Origin: Hymenobacter psoromatis
GTDB lineage: Bacteria; Bacteroidota; Bacteroidia; Cytophagales; Hymenobacteraceae
Reading direction: 5' to 3'
Assembly: GCF_020012125.1 (NCBI RefSeq)
Contig: NZ_JAIFAG010000001.1
Location: 62,001-126,000, forward strand
Length of the DNA stretch: 64,000 bases
Position numbers and translations under genes: made by a program. Shown piece by piece: positions 35,764 through 43,465 of this stretch (position 1 is its first letter; each line of letters opens with the position of its first letter). A model generated the notes under the pieces. That model was not told the DNA's origin, did no database searches, and worked only from the letters and a program-made list of their open reading frames with translations.

Positions 35764-35771
35764 AAAATAAA
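35764..35771. repeat. target-site duplication, left copy
   Basis: AAAATAAA directly abuts the left inverted repeat and is repeated exactly at 38589-38596. Eight bases is the length typical of IS1595-family insertion. Confidence 0.95.
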
Positions 35772-35796
35772 GGCAATGATATACGAGTTTACACCA
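35772..35796 (+). repeat. left terminal inverted repeat
   Basis: 25 bases, beginning GGCAATGATATACGAG, a perfect complement of 38564-38588. A TTTACAC/GTGTAAA mini-palindrome (35788-35804) overlaps its inner end. Confidence 0.97.
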
Positions 35797-35854
35797 AGTG
35801 TAAATTGCGTTAAGTACTTATTTTCTAACGGGTGTGATACTAGAATGACCATTG

Positions 35855-35888
35855 TACCGTAAATAGCGGTAAGAATACGGTATCTTTG
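35855..35888 (+). promoter_or_regulatory. passenger promoter with overlapping inverted repeat
   Basis: TATCTTTG at 35881-35888 is a perfect TAnnTTTG box. TACCGT (35855-35860) and ACGGTA (35877-35882) form an inverted repeat overlapping it, a possible operator. It would drive the two small genes starting at 35984. Confidence 0.55.
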
Positions 35889-35983
35889 CACCCCCGAACA
35901 AGATAAGTTGTTAGTATACTGGCTATTTGCAGCTTACCCTCTGCTGTGAAAGAGGGCACTACTCACCATTTTTTCGTTTTATT

Positions 35984-36184
35984 ATGGGCGCTATTGGAGT
36001 TCTAGCCGAATGGCTAGTCGGAATGGTCGGCGTCTCAACTACTGGGCTAGCGCTGTGGCAAATGTTCCGCTCGCACAAAGTGAAGGTTACAAATAAGGAC
36101 ACTGGCAGGTCTGTTATTATCAACACGAAGGCAGGAGTTAAAGAAGGCCGCAAACTTGTAGACTTGATGGCAGAGGTAGATTAA
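35984..36184 (+). CDS. 66-aa membrane protein (element passenger)
   Basis: 66 aa from the ATG at 35984. One N-terminal TM helix (MGAIGVLAEWLVGMVGVSTT and on to residue 26), then a basic junction and a small soluble part (KVKVTNKDTGRSVIINTKAG, KEGRKLVDLMAE) that looks like a beta-hairpin plus helix. I recognise no family. The layout resembles the small TM-plus-beta components that accompany effectors in prokaryotic conflict systems, but that is only a resemblance. Two bases separate it from the next gene, so both form one transcript. Confidence 0.6.
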   Translation: MGAIGVLAEWLVGMVGVSTTGLALWQMFRSHKVKVTNKDTGRSVIINTKAGVKEGRKLVDLMAEVD

Positions 36185-36186
36185 GC

Positions 36187-36525
36187 ATGGCTGAATCTTT
36201 AATAGAAAAGCCAACACTGGAAGTCAGTATTATTGCTGTGCTGACATTCATTGTAAATACTACACTGCCACTTGAAAAGCATACGCTATTTACTACCCTT
36301 GTTTCCCCTATAGGTTGGGGAATAGGCTGGGGAATAAGATGGCTTAGGCGCAACTATAACCATACGCAGTTAGTCAAGAAAGAAAGCCAATGGATTGCAG
36401 AGTTGGAGGCAGACCGAAACAAACCGGGCATCAGTTCAGCGAAAAGAAAGGCGATTGATTTGGACATTGCGCAACGAAAAGTTGCAATGCAGCAGATGGA
36501 GCGTAATCGTTATAAAGTAGAATAG
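36187..36525 (+). CDS. 112-aa membrane-associated protein (element passenger)
   Basis: 112 aa. Two hydrophobic segments (LEVSIIAVLTFIVNTTLPL; LVSPIGWGIGWGIRW) followed by a charged helical tail, mostly Lys/Arg/Glu (KKESQWIAELEADRNKPGIS, IDLDIAQRKVAMQQMERNRY). No family recognised. Transcribed with the 66-aa gene. A perfect 20-bp hairpin terminator begins in its last codons. Size, tandem pairing and location on a mobile element would fit a toxin/immunity or defence module, without direct evidence. Confidence 0.6.
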   Translation: MAESLIEKPTLEVSIIAVLTFIVNTTLPLEKHTLFTTLVSPIGWGIGWGIRWLRRNYNHTQLVKKESQWIAELEADRNKPGISSAKRKAIDLDIAQRKVAMQQMERNRYKVE

Positions 36526-36560
36526 AAAAGGCCCCGCAGTGCGGGGCCTTTTCTATTCTA
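36518..36560. terminator. bidirectional terminator between the passenger transcripts
   Basis: A 20-bp perfect stem (TAGAATAGAAAAGGCCCCGC and its complement) with a 3-base loop, flanked by T/A tracts. It separates the two convergent halves of the element. Confidence 0.9.
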
Positions 36561-37586
36561 TCAAGATTCTACTTCTTCTGCGCCAGTTTCATCATCTTCC
36601 TCATCAGAAGGTCTACCAGGCTTATCATCTTTTGACGGTGGCGGGACAGAAAGAAGGCCAGTAAGGACAATGTCAAAATCACTTCGCGGCGGTATATCGT
36701 CAATTTCTTTGTCACCAAAATCAAGCACTTGCTGTCCAAACTTGCGCTCGAATAGCCCTTTGAATTCTTTCCAATCGTTGGAGACATTCATTAAGGTAAC
36801 AACTGAAACGAGCTGTTTTTCTAAGTGTGGAACGCCTGTATCCTCGCTGAGTGCTTGGTGTAATTTAGGCTTGCGTTTGCCGGTAGGCTGCGGAGTTTTA
36901 TCAATTAGGGCTGGCAGCACCCCCCTAGGCATCGGAGCATAGATGAACTGCTTAGTCCATGTACCAATGATGCCAGGGCGCTGCTTGATGCCTTTTACTG
37001 TAAAATCCCATCCATTAAGGCGAAAAATTTCACGGTAAAATTCATCGGGGAATCGCTTACGCCAAGCAAGTAGCTCTTCGCCAATATAAGCTTTAAGAAT
37101 CTTTTGCAGCTCGTCTCTTTCGCGGTCATACTGATAGCCCGTAGCCTCATCTACCAAGGCAATAACGCCGACCCTAGCTAGGCTGCGAATAAGTATTTCG
37201 CATTGGTCTGCCACTATATACTGCCTTTCTGTTTTTAATAGCCCCTGCTTCCGAGCATCTAGCATTATATCACAGAACTCAACTAGCATAGTAGCCTCAT
37301 AGCCGTTGATGCGCTGCCTGCCTTTATGGACAGAAACAGGCTCGAAATGCTCCAGCTTGTTCCCCTTAACAATCAGCGACTTAAGCCAGTTGATATTCAA
37401 AAAACGGCTAAGTGCTACCCCAGATGATTTGGCAGCATCGCTTACAGGGCCATCTACTAATTTAATCGCCGTTTGAATACCACGCGCAGCGATTAAGCGA
37501 GTTCCATCCTCTAATACATAGCAGGGTATTTTGACGCCATTTAAGTCTAACTCTCCTTCGTGAGTGATTTTTCTGCTCTTTTCCAT
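36561..37586 (-). CDS. P63C-domain protein (element passenger)
   Basis: 341 aa from the ATG at 37586. The N-terminal part has KIPCYVLEDGTRLIAARGIQ and FEPVSVHKGRQRINGYEATM, the middle LDARKQGLLKTERQYIVADQCEILIRSL and GYQYDRERDELQKILKAYIG, and the P63C region has RKRFPDEFYREIFRLNGWDF. The C-terminus is acidic and disordered (DEEDDETGAEEVES). P63C proteins occur on phages and mobile elements; the N-terminal half is reminiscent of phage antirepressor-type proteins. Role unknown. The start is 1 base after the transposase stop, so the two are translationally linked and may act together. Confidence 0.85.
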   Translation of the reverse strand: MEKSRKITHEGELDLNGVKIPCYVLEDGTRLIAARGIQTAIKLVDGPVSDAAKSSGVALSRFLNINWLKSLIVKGNKLEHFEPVSVHKGRQRINGYEATMLVEFCDIMLDARKQGLLKTERQYIVADQCEILIRSLARVGVIALVDEATGYQYDRERDELQKILKAYIGEELLAWRKRFPDEFYREIFRLNGWDFTVKGIKQRPGIIGTWTKQFIYAPMPRGVLPALIDKTPQPTGKRKPKLHQALSEDTGVPHLEKQLVSVVTLMNVSNDWKEFKGLFERKFGQQVLDFGDKEIDDIPPRSDFDIVLTGLLSVPPPSKDDKPGRPSDEEDDETGAEEVES

Positions 37587-37587
37587 A

Positions 37588-38505
37588 TTAGCGGGCAATC
37601 AAAGTTTGGTAAGTGAGGCGGCCGGCAACATTGCCAAGAATGAAATTGAAGCGGTCAGATGTTGCCGAACGGCGCGTATTCCAGCGAAGCGAAAACTCCG
37701 TTACATAGGCTTGCAGGTGCTCAAAGCTGACGTGGTGATAGATGCCGTCAACCATGCGCTTGAAGTGGCTCCAAAAGCCTTCTAAGCCGTTGGTGTGGGC
37801 TTTCCCTTCTACATACTGCTTAGCACTGTGGCGTACAATCTGATGGTCGTACACGGCGGCAATCGGGCGGTAAGCCTGGTACTCGTCGGTGTGTACCGTC
37901 GCGCCAGCTTCAACCGTCTCTTGAATGATAGTAACGAGCGTAGCACTGGTTACATCTTCTACTACTTGCGCGATTGCGTGCCCGTCGCGCTGCAAGACAC
38001 CAACAACTGCCTTCTTAGTTTTGAGGCTACGGCCTTGATTGTTTGGCGTTTTCTTGTTCGCGTGCTTGTTACTCTCTTTGCCCCCAACAAAGGTTTCGTC
38101 TACTTCTACGGTGCCGTCCATCGTAGCTTGAAAGTTGGGGTGCGCGAAAGCATAACGCAAACGATGCAGCATGAACCATGCGCTCTTTTGCGTTACGTCA
38201 ATATCCTTCGCTAACTGGTGCGAGCTAATACCCTTCTTATGCGACGAGAAGATATAGAGGGCCATGAACCACTTTTGCAGCGGTATCTTGGTGTCCTCGA
38301 AGATGGTACCCACCTTGACGTTGAAGTACTTATTGGTGTTCTTGCACTTGTAGCGGTGCCCAGCGCATTTGTAGACCTTAGAAGTAGGGTCAAAGGGCGA
38401 AACGGGGGTGCCGTTCCAACGCAACGCTTCTAAGTGCAGCGTGCAAGCTTCCTCATTGGGGAAAGCTTTTACCAAGTCGAGCAGGCTTTTGAAAGTAGGG
38501 AGCAT
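37588..38505 (-). CDS. IS1595-family transposase
   Basis: 305 aa. A short N-terminal region with CAGHRYKCKNTNKYFNVKVG replaces the usual zinc ribbon, with only two of the Cys visible. The HTH is near residues 90-115 (ISSHQLAKDIDVTQKSAWFM). The ISXO2-like catalytic domain has the first Asp in TVEVDETFVGG, the second in VHTDEYQAYR and the family Asn/His segment HTNGLEGFWSHFKR. It catalyses cut-and-paste movement at the terminal repeats. An ACACCAG/CTGGTGT inverted repeat directly upstream could allow autoregulation. Confidence 0.95.
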   Translation of the reverse strand: MLPTFKSLLDLVKAFPNEEACTLHLEALRWNGTPVSPFDPTSKVYKCAGHRYKCKNTNKYFNVKVGTIFEDTKIPLQKWFMALYIFSSHKKGISSHQLAKDIDVTQKSAWFMLHRLRYAFAHPNFQATMDGTVEVDETFVGGKESNKHANKKTPNNQGRSLKTKKAVVGVLQRDGHAIAQVVEDVTSATLVTIIQETVEAGATVHTDEYQAYRPIAAVYDHQIVRHSAKQYVEGKAHTNGLEGFWSHFKRMVDGIYHHVSFEHLQAYVTEFSLRWNTRRSATSDRFNFILGNVAGRLTYQTLIAR

Positions 38506-38506
38506 A

Positions 38507-38529
38507 ACACCAGGCCGTTAATCTGGTGT
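38507..38529. promoter_or_regulatory. inverted repeat upstream of the transposase
   Basis: ACACCAG (38507-38513), 9 bases, CTGGTGT (38523-38529), immediately before the transposase ATG and sharing its motif with the terminal repeats. Possible operator or transposase-binding site. Confidence 0.5.
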
Positions 38530-38563
38530 AAATATACGCTCAAAATCTCAATAAGTTGTTACC

Positions 38564-38588
38564 TGGTGTAAACTCGTATATCATTGCC
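38564..38588 (-). repeat. right terminal inverted repeat
   Basis: Perfect 25-base complement of 35772-35796. Confidence 0.97.
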
Positions 38589-38596
38589 AAAATAAA
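38589..38596. repeat. target-site duplication, right copy
   Basis: AAAATAAA, identical to 35764-35771. It also forms the T-rich tail of the terminator at 38595-38628 on the minus strand. Confidence 0.95.
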
Positions 38597-38628
38597 AGCC
38601 GCCCACCCTACTCCAGGCTGGCGGCTTT
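38595..38628 (-). terminator. terminator of the TonB-dependent receptor gene
   Basis: On the minus strand AAAGCCGCC/GGCGGCTTT (9 bp, 16-base loop) is followed by TTTTATTTT. The element inserted right behind it. Confidence 0.75.
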
Positions 38629-38647
38629 ACTTGCGAAGGCGGCGCGC

Positions 38648-41119
38648 TTACTTAAACGATAGCGGTACTACCACCTTCACGCTCAGCGTGCGGCCCAGGT
38701 TAAACACCCCGCGCCGGCCGGTGGCGTTGTTGACCTCCTCGTACTTGAGGCGGCTAAGGTGACTTTGGTAGGCTTTGTCAAATAAGTTGTTCGCTGTGAG
38801 ATAGATAGAGAACAGCGTGCGGCCCTTCTCGTCGGCCACGTCGGTGCCGGCCCCGGCATTGAACAAGGTATAGGCTGGGGTGGCGGTTTCGGTGTCGTAG
38901 GCGGCGTAGTAGCGGTTTTGGGCGAAAGTCTGCTCCAGCTGAAAGCGGGCGTACACGTTGGTGAGGCGCTTGCCCTGGCGGCGAAAATTGCCGCGCAGCT
39001 CGCTCTGAAAGCGGTCGGCCGGAATGAAGGGCAGAAACTGCTGGCCCTCGGGCGCATCGAGCTGCCGGGCGCGCACCAGCGAATACGAGTTCTCAAAGTG
39101 CAGCCAATCCAGCGGATGCGGGTGAAAATCGAGGGTAGCCTCGCCGCCCAGCAGCCGCGCCTGCCCCTGCACGTACTGAAACAGCCCAATGGGCGGCGGC
39201 CCGGCATTTACCACCGAGTCGCGGCCCGCCCGGCCCAGTACCCGCCGCTCAAAAATATAATTGCTGATGCTGTTCTCAAACGCATCCACCGAAAAGCGCA
39301 CGTGGTCCGTCACGTAGCTCGCGCCCGCATCGAGCTGCAAGCTGGTTTCGGCCCGCAAATCGGGCCTACCCACCTCGTAGCGGATGGTACCCTCGTGCAC
39401 CCCGTTGGCCCCCAGCTCGGCGATGTTGGGCGCGCGAAAGCCGCGGGCGATATTGGCCTTCACCGTGAGCCGGTCGCTGAGGTTATAGGCCGCACCCAGG
39501 CTACCGCTGTAGTTATCGAACGTGCTTTGAAAACCTGGAAACTTGGTTTCGGCCCCCGGTGTGGTAGGGGGGGTAGGGCGCTCGTTGGCGTCGAGATATA
39601 GACTCTGAGCTGCGATGCGGCGCACGTCGTAGCGCAGCCCGCCGCTGAGGTCGAGCCCGCCAAACGACCTTTTCACTACCCCAAATACGCCGCCTTCGGT
39701 CAGATTATAAGCCGGAATCAGGAATTCGGTGGCCAGGTTGCGGTTTTGCTGGCGCAGGCCGGTACTGCCCACAGCCAGGTTCCAGCCCTTGAATTCGGGT
39801 AGAAAATACCGCACCGCGTAGTCCACGGTGCGCAGCTGGAAGTACAGCTGCGGCGTGTCGGGCTGGAGCACGTCGCCAAACTCGCGGCGCAAATTCTGCT
39901 GGTAGTTGACTTGCAGCGTGAGCCGCCCGCCCTGGTCGCCGATAATAAAATTATTGTCGGTGCCGAAGCGCAGGTGGTTGATGCGCTGGCGCGGCACGAA
40001 CAGCTGGTAGCCGTGCAGCTCATCGTCGGTCACGATGCGCTGCTCCACGGTGGTGCCTACCGCCACGTCGCGCACGAAGCGCCCGCTCAGGCTGTCGCGC
40101 CCACCCTCAATCAAGCCCAGGTTTTGGTTGAAGGTGCTGAACGTCAAGTGCGAGTAGCCCCAGCTTTTGTTCAGGCCCACGTAGGCATTGGCGTCCCACT
40201 CATTGAAGCCCGAATTAAAAACCCGGCCGTCGTAGCGGTTCTGGTAGTCGCCGGCCACCTTGCGGGTACCGCGCGCCAGCCAGTTCAGGCCGTTGATATT
40301 GCCCGCGTTCTCGAAAGAATAGCCCTGCTGGCGGTTGTTGGTCTGGTAGGTAGCTGTGGCTGAGCCGATAACGTGGCCCTCCGCCACCGGGTCGGGGGCC
40401 AGGAAGTTGATAACGCCCGCCATCGCGTCGGAGCCATACAATAAGGAGCCCGGCCCCTTGATAATCTCGGCCCGGTCGATGCTGAACTGGTCAATCTCGA
40501 TGCCGTGCTCGTCGCCCCACTGCTGGCCTTCCTGCCGCGCCCCGTTGTTGAGCGTCACTACCCGGTTGTAGCCCAGCCCGCGCACTACCGGCTTGCTGAT
40601 AGCGGCCCCAGTCGTAATCTGGCTCACGCCCGGCGTGTGGGCAATGGCATCCACGGCATTGGTGGCCGAGGTCTGGTTGAGGCGCGTGTGGTCCACCACC
40701 GTCGTGGGCACCGGCGAGCGGCGCAGCGCCGTGGCCTGCGACACGCCCGTGACCACCACCTGCCCGATTTCGGTGGCTGCCGGGCTCAGGCCCACCAGCA
40801 GTGGCTCGTTGCTACCCGTGTCCACCGTCCGGCTCACCGTGTTGTAGCCCAGCGAAGTTATCTGCACCAGAAACTTGCCCCTGGGTAGGTCGCTGAAGCT
40901 AAAGCGCCCGTCGGCATCGGTGGCCGCGCCCTGCTTGAGGTCCGGGAATATCACATTGGCCCCTGGTAGGGGCTCATTAGTAGTGGCATCCACCAGCCGG
41001 CCGCCAAAGGCGGCCGCGCTGGCCCGGCGGCCGGCCGCCGGGGGGGTAGGGCTCGTTTGGGCCGCCGCCGATAGCGCCAGGGCGCTCAGCAGTAAGGTAG
41101 TCGTAAACTGGTTTGACAT
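38648..41119 (-). CDS. TonB-dependent receptor
   Basis: 823 aa from the ATG at 41119. Signal peptide (FTTTLLLSALALSAAAQ), a carboxypeptidase-regulatory-like domain (FGGRLVDATTNEPLPGANVI, residues 35-120), a plug domain (VVTGVSQATALRRSPVPTTV; AHTPGVSQITTGAAISKPVV; GSLLYGSDAMAGVINF) and a 22-strand barrel ending in LGRTLSVKVVVPLSF with a terminal Phe-Lys. It imports a ligand over the outer membrane using TonB energy. His-rich neighbours suggest a metal ligand (inference). Similar to the second receptor in the cluster. Confidence 0.95.
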   Translation of the reverse strand: MSNQFTTTLLLSALALSAAAQTSPTPPAAGRRASAAAFGGRLVDATTNEPLPGANVIFPDLKQGAATDADGRFSFSDLPRGKFLVQITSLGYNTVSRTVDTGSNEPLLVGLSPAATEIGQVVVTGVSQATALRRSPVPTTVVDHTRLNQTSATNAVDAIAHTPGVSQITTGAAISKPVVRGLGYNRVVTLNNGARQEGQQWGDEHGIEIDQFSIDRAEIIKGPGSLLYGSDAMAGVINFLAPDPVAEGHVIGSATATYQTNNRQQGYSFENAGNINGLNWLARGTRKVAGDYQNRYDGRVFNSGFNEWDANAYVGLNKSWGYSHLTFSTFNQNLGLIEGGRDSLSGRFVRDVAVGTTVEQRIVTDDELHGYQLFVPRQRINHLRFGTDNNFIIGDQGGRLTLQVNYQQNLRREFGDVLQPDTPQLYFQLRTVDYAVRYFLPEFKGWNLAVGSTGLRQQNRNLATEFLIPAYNLTEGGVFGVVKRSFGGLDLSGGLRYDVRRIAAQSLYLDANERPTPPTTPGAETKFPGFQSTFDNYSGSLGAAYNLSDRLTVKANIARGFRAPNIAELGANGVHEGTIRYEVGRPDLRAETSLQLDAGASYVTDHVRFSVDAFENSISNYIFERRVLGRAGRDSVVNAGPPPIGLFQYVQGQARLLGGEATLDFHPHPLDWLHFENSYSLVRARQLDAPEGQQFLPFIPADRFQSELRGNFRRQGKRLTNVYARFQLEQTFAQNRYYAAYDTETATPAYTLFNAGAGTDVADEKGRTLFSIYLTANNLFDKAYQSHLSRLKYEEVNNATGRRGVFNLGRTLSVKVVVPLSFK

Positions 41120-41260
41120 AGGAAAGCGCAGGGCAGTAGCAAGAACGGCAACAATCGCCGTCCGGCCCTCCCTTACGCAAACAAACCCCAACCAGCGGCC
41201 GGGGTCTGTCTGTAATTTCTCTAAACCAAACCAGAGAAAAATCGGCGCGCCTACCCGAGG

Positions 41261-41342
41261 TAGAGACGCGACCCATCGCGTCTCTCGGCATCAGGGGTCA
41301 AGCAGTGCGAATGGGGGAGAGACGCGATGGGTCGCGTTTCTA
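41261..41342. repeat. pair of inverted AGAGACGCGA hairpins
   Basis: Two 24-bp hairpins (41262-41285, loop CCCA; 41318-41341, loop TGGG, one mismatch) are inverted copies of each other 32 bases apart. They lie between two minus-strand genes and probably act as a terminator or a dispersed palindromic repeat. Confidence 0.85.
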
Positions 41343-41349
41343 CAAAACC

Positions 41350-41886
41350 TTATTTCTTAGCCTCAGCGAGCAGCTTCTGGTGCTCGGCCATCATACTGGC
41401 GTGGTCCGCTACCAATTGCTTGTGCTCCTGCTGAATCTGCTGGTCTTCGGTCTTCATCTGGTCGTGGTCCTGGCGCATTTGGGCTTCGGGCACGCCACCG
41501 CTTTCGTGCTTGGCTTCCAGCTCGGCGTGACGCTTTATCACGGCATCGTGGCGCTTTATCACGTCCTGGTGCTGTTGAATGAGGGTATCGTGGCGCTTCT
41601 CGAGAGCCTGGAAAGCCGGCGTATTCTCGATGCCGGCCTGTTTGGCCGCCGCCAGTGCCTGGCGGTGGTCCACCTCCATCACCGAATCGGCGGTTTGCAT
41701 GATGCGGTGGTCAGCCTCCATCTTCTGGTGGTCGGCCACCAACTCGGCGTGCGTGATGGCCGGCCCGGCGGCGGGCGCGCCCGTCGTGGTTGCGGCGGTT
41801 TTGTCGGCGGCCGGCTGGCAGCCGGTCAGCACCAGCCCGCAGCCCAGCAGGGCGGCGGCAAAGGCAGGAACGAAAGAACGGGTCAT
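41350..41886 (-). CDS. lipoprotein with histidines in heptad register
   Basis: 178 aa from the ATG at 41886. Lipobox LVLTGC (Cys23). The mature part is two long helices separated by a Pro break near residue 90. His occurs at 46, 53, 60, 74 and again at 99, 106, 113, 120, 127, 141, 155, 162, 169: spacing 7 or 14 throughout each helix (for example HQKMEADH, HDAVIKRH, HKQLVADH). All His fall on one face of a coiled coil. Metal buffering or pH sensing in the periplasm is plausible; no family is recognised. It sits between a TonB receptor and a beta-barrel gene. Confidence 0.8.
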   Translation of the reverse strand: MTRSFVPAFAAALLGCGLVLTGCQPAADKTAATTTGAPAAGPAITHAELVADHQKMEADHRIMQTADSVMEVDHRQALAAAKQAGIENTPAFQALEKRHDTLIQQHQDVIKRHDAVIKRHAELEAKHESGGVPEAQMRQDHDQMKTEDQQIQQEHKQLVADHASMMAEHQKLLAEAKK

Positions 41887-41922
41887 AGGGAGTGAGGGGG
41901 GTAGGGAGCGAAAATCCAAGAC

Positions 41923-42645
41923 TTACTTCCCGAAATTGAAAGCCAGGCCCAGCGACGTATTGAAGGCCGAAACGGGCTGCTTGGTCTGCAAGCGGCCGGC
42001 GTTGTTGGTGCGGTTGCCATTGTCAACGGTGAAGGCACTGGCTCCCATAAAGTCGCCGCGCAGCACCAGGCCCACGCGCTGGGCCAGGGCGTAGTGCAGC
42101 CCCAGGCCCGCCTGGTAGCCAAACACGGTGCTCGTAGAGCTGTATTGCGTCAGCAGCGTCTGGGCGTTGTCTTCGAGCTGCACGGTGAGGGTAGGCGTGC
42201 TGAAGCTGTGCACGATACCTACCAGGCCGCGCGCCTCCAGCCGCAGCTTGCTGCCAAGCGGAAACATAAACGAGGGGCCCACCATCGCCGTGAGGCGACG
42301 GTAGCGGCTGCCGCTGCGCAGCGTGCTTTCATCCACCCCGAAGCCGTCCGTGAAGCCGGCCCCGATTTGGTCTAGGTCCTTGGTTTTCAGCCGGCCGTTG
42401 TCGCTGAATGCCACCTGGCCCGCCAGGCCCACGATGCCGCCGCCGAAGTAGTGCGCGCCGTCGAGGGCCAGGTGCAGGCCCGTTTTGGCGAAGCCCGCTT
42501 GGTTATTAAAGTAATCGGACTTGCCAAAGTCGCCCAAGGCGAAGGAGGCCCCGACGTTCAGGCCCACGTAGCCGGGATTAGGGGTAGTCTGCGCGGCGGC
42601 GGCCAGGGGTAGGGCGGCGGCCAGCAGAAGGGGTAGGAGTTTCAT
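41923..42645 (-). CDS. outer membrane beta-barrel protein
   Basis: 240 aa. Signal peptide (KLLPLLLAAALPLAAAAQ) then alternating beta-strands with aromatic belts (YVGLNVGASFALGDFGKSDY, VFGYQAGLGLHYALAQRVGL) and a C-terminal SLGLAFNFGK strand, as in small porin-like OMP_b-brl proteins. Probable outer-membrane protein in the same transcription unit as the flanking lipoproteins. Ligand unknown. Confidence 0.8.
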   Translation of the reverse strand: MKLLPLLLAAALPLAAAAQTTPNPGYVGLNVGASFALGDFGKSDYFNNQAGFAKTGLHLALDGAHYFGGGIVGLAGQVAFSDNGRLKTKDLDQIGAGFTDGFGVDESTLRSGSRYRRLTAMVGPSFMFPLGSKLRLEARGLVGIVHSFSTPTLTVQLEDNAQTLLTQYSSTSTVFGYQAGLGLHYALAQRVGLVLRGDFMGASAFTVDNGNRTNNAGRLQTKQPVSAFNTSLGLAFNFGK

Positions 42646-42696
42646 GGAAAATTGAGTTTTGAAAGTTGACTTAAGGCCGCCTGGCAGTGCGATTAA

Positions 42697-43374
42697 CTAT
42701 TTAATGCTCACGTTAAAGCCCACGTCGAGGTCCGTGGAGCCAGGGGCGAAAGTGCCGTCTTTCACATTGGGCTGGTGGCGCAGCACCACGCGCAGATAGC
42801 CAGTACTGGCCGCCCCGGTCTTGAAGGTCGTTTTGAAGCCCAGTGGCAGCGCCGGGGTGTTGGTATCCACGTCGGTAGTGGTCACCGTTAGGTTCAAGGG
42901 CGGGCTAGTGGGTAGGGGCGTCGGAATGGGCGCGGGGTAGATATCAGCCCCAGTACCAGTTGGAGCCGGAATCATCAACGGCTGGTTGGTAGGCAGCGGC
43001 TGGTAGAAAACGTGGTGATAATTAGCCCGTTGCGTCGCAATCTCGTTGCCCACGTCGAAGGTTGGCGTCTGGCTCTTGTCCAGAATGCCCAACTGGCCGG
43101 TGTAGTTGGCGTTGGCGGTTAGGTTGAGGTTGGCCTTGCTCACGTCGGGCGTCAGCGGATTGCCCTTGCTGTCAAGTAATTGCTCCCAGGTGGCGGTTTG
43201 CACGTCGGTGGGGTTGGCGGTGTTGGTCAGCGTCAGGATGGTCGTCGTGAGGGCTTCGTTGGCCACGGTTGGGGCCACTACTTCTTCATTTTTGCTGCAT
43301 CCGGCCAGGGCGGCTAGCAGCCCGGCCATTGCCGCCACGCGGACTTTGGGGGTAGATTTCACGGTTAAAAACAT
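42697..43374 (-). CDS. receptor-associated periplasmic lipoprotein ('type 1 periplasmic binding fold' family)
   Basis: 225 aa from the ATG at 43374; a longer ORF start lies inside the upstream palindrome. Lipobox LAALAGC. The C-terminal part has HHVFYQPLPTNQP and FKTGAASTGYLRVVLRHQP with a final DLDVGFNVSIK, the pattern of a Bacteroidota family found next to TonB-dependent receptors. The two His before FYQ and the later His are candidate metal ligands. Cotranscription with the receptor upstream is likely. Confidence 0.75.
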   Translation of the reverse strand: MFLTVKSTPKVRVAAMAGLLAALAGCSKNEEVVAPTVANEALTTTILTLTNTANPTDVQTATWEQLLDSKGNPLTPDVSKANLNLTANANYTGQLGILDKSQTPTFDVGNEIATQRANYHHVFYQPLPTNQPLMIPAPTGTGADIYPAPIPTPLPTSPPLNLTVTTTDVDTNTPALPLGFKTTFKTGAASTGYLRVVLRHQPNVKDGTFAPGSTDLDVGFNVSIK

Positions 43375-43417
43375 GGAGTTGGAAAGGAAAAATGGTTGAA
43401 TGTTGATTATTAATATT

Positions 43418-43449
43418 TTGTCATTGCGGACAGAGCGAAGCAATGACAA
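43418..43449. repeat. dispersed palindrome (GTCATTGC family)
   Basis: TTGTCATTGC and GCAATGACAA with a 12-base loop containing AGAGCGAA, between two minus-strand genes. Related to the hairpin at 60087. Confidence 0.8.
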
Positions 43450-43465
43450 GCGGCACTATTTTAGC

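Larger units (their letters stand above)
35772..38588. mobile_element. IS1595-family element carrying three passenger genes
   Basis: 2817 bp bounded by 25-bp perfect inverted repeats and an 8-bp duplication. Contents: two small membrane-protein genes (plus), a P63C-domain gene and the transposase (minus). The interior is visibly AT-richer than the flanks and lacks the GGGGTAGG octamer so common elsewhere. Subterminal TGGTGTAAA repeats (right end 38524-38532 and in both TIRs) are probable transposase sites. A plain IS1595 is about 1 kb; members with passenger genes are known in this family. The intact ends and exact duplication suggest recent insertion. Confidence 0.95.

Noticed and set aside
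43375..43449. Longer N-terminus of the receptor-associated lipoprotein
   Set aside because: It would start within the palindrome at 43418-43449 and put 25 residues before the signal peptide.
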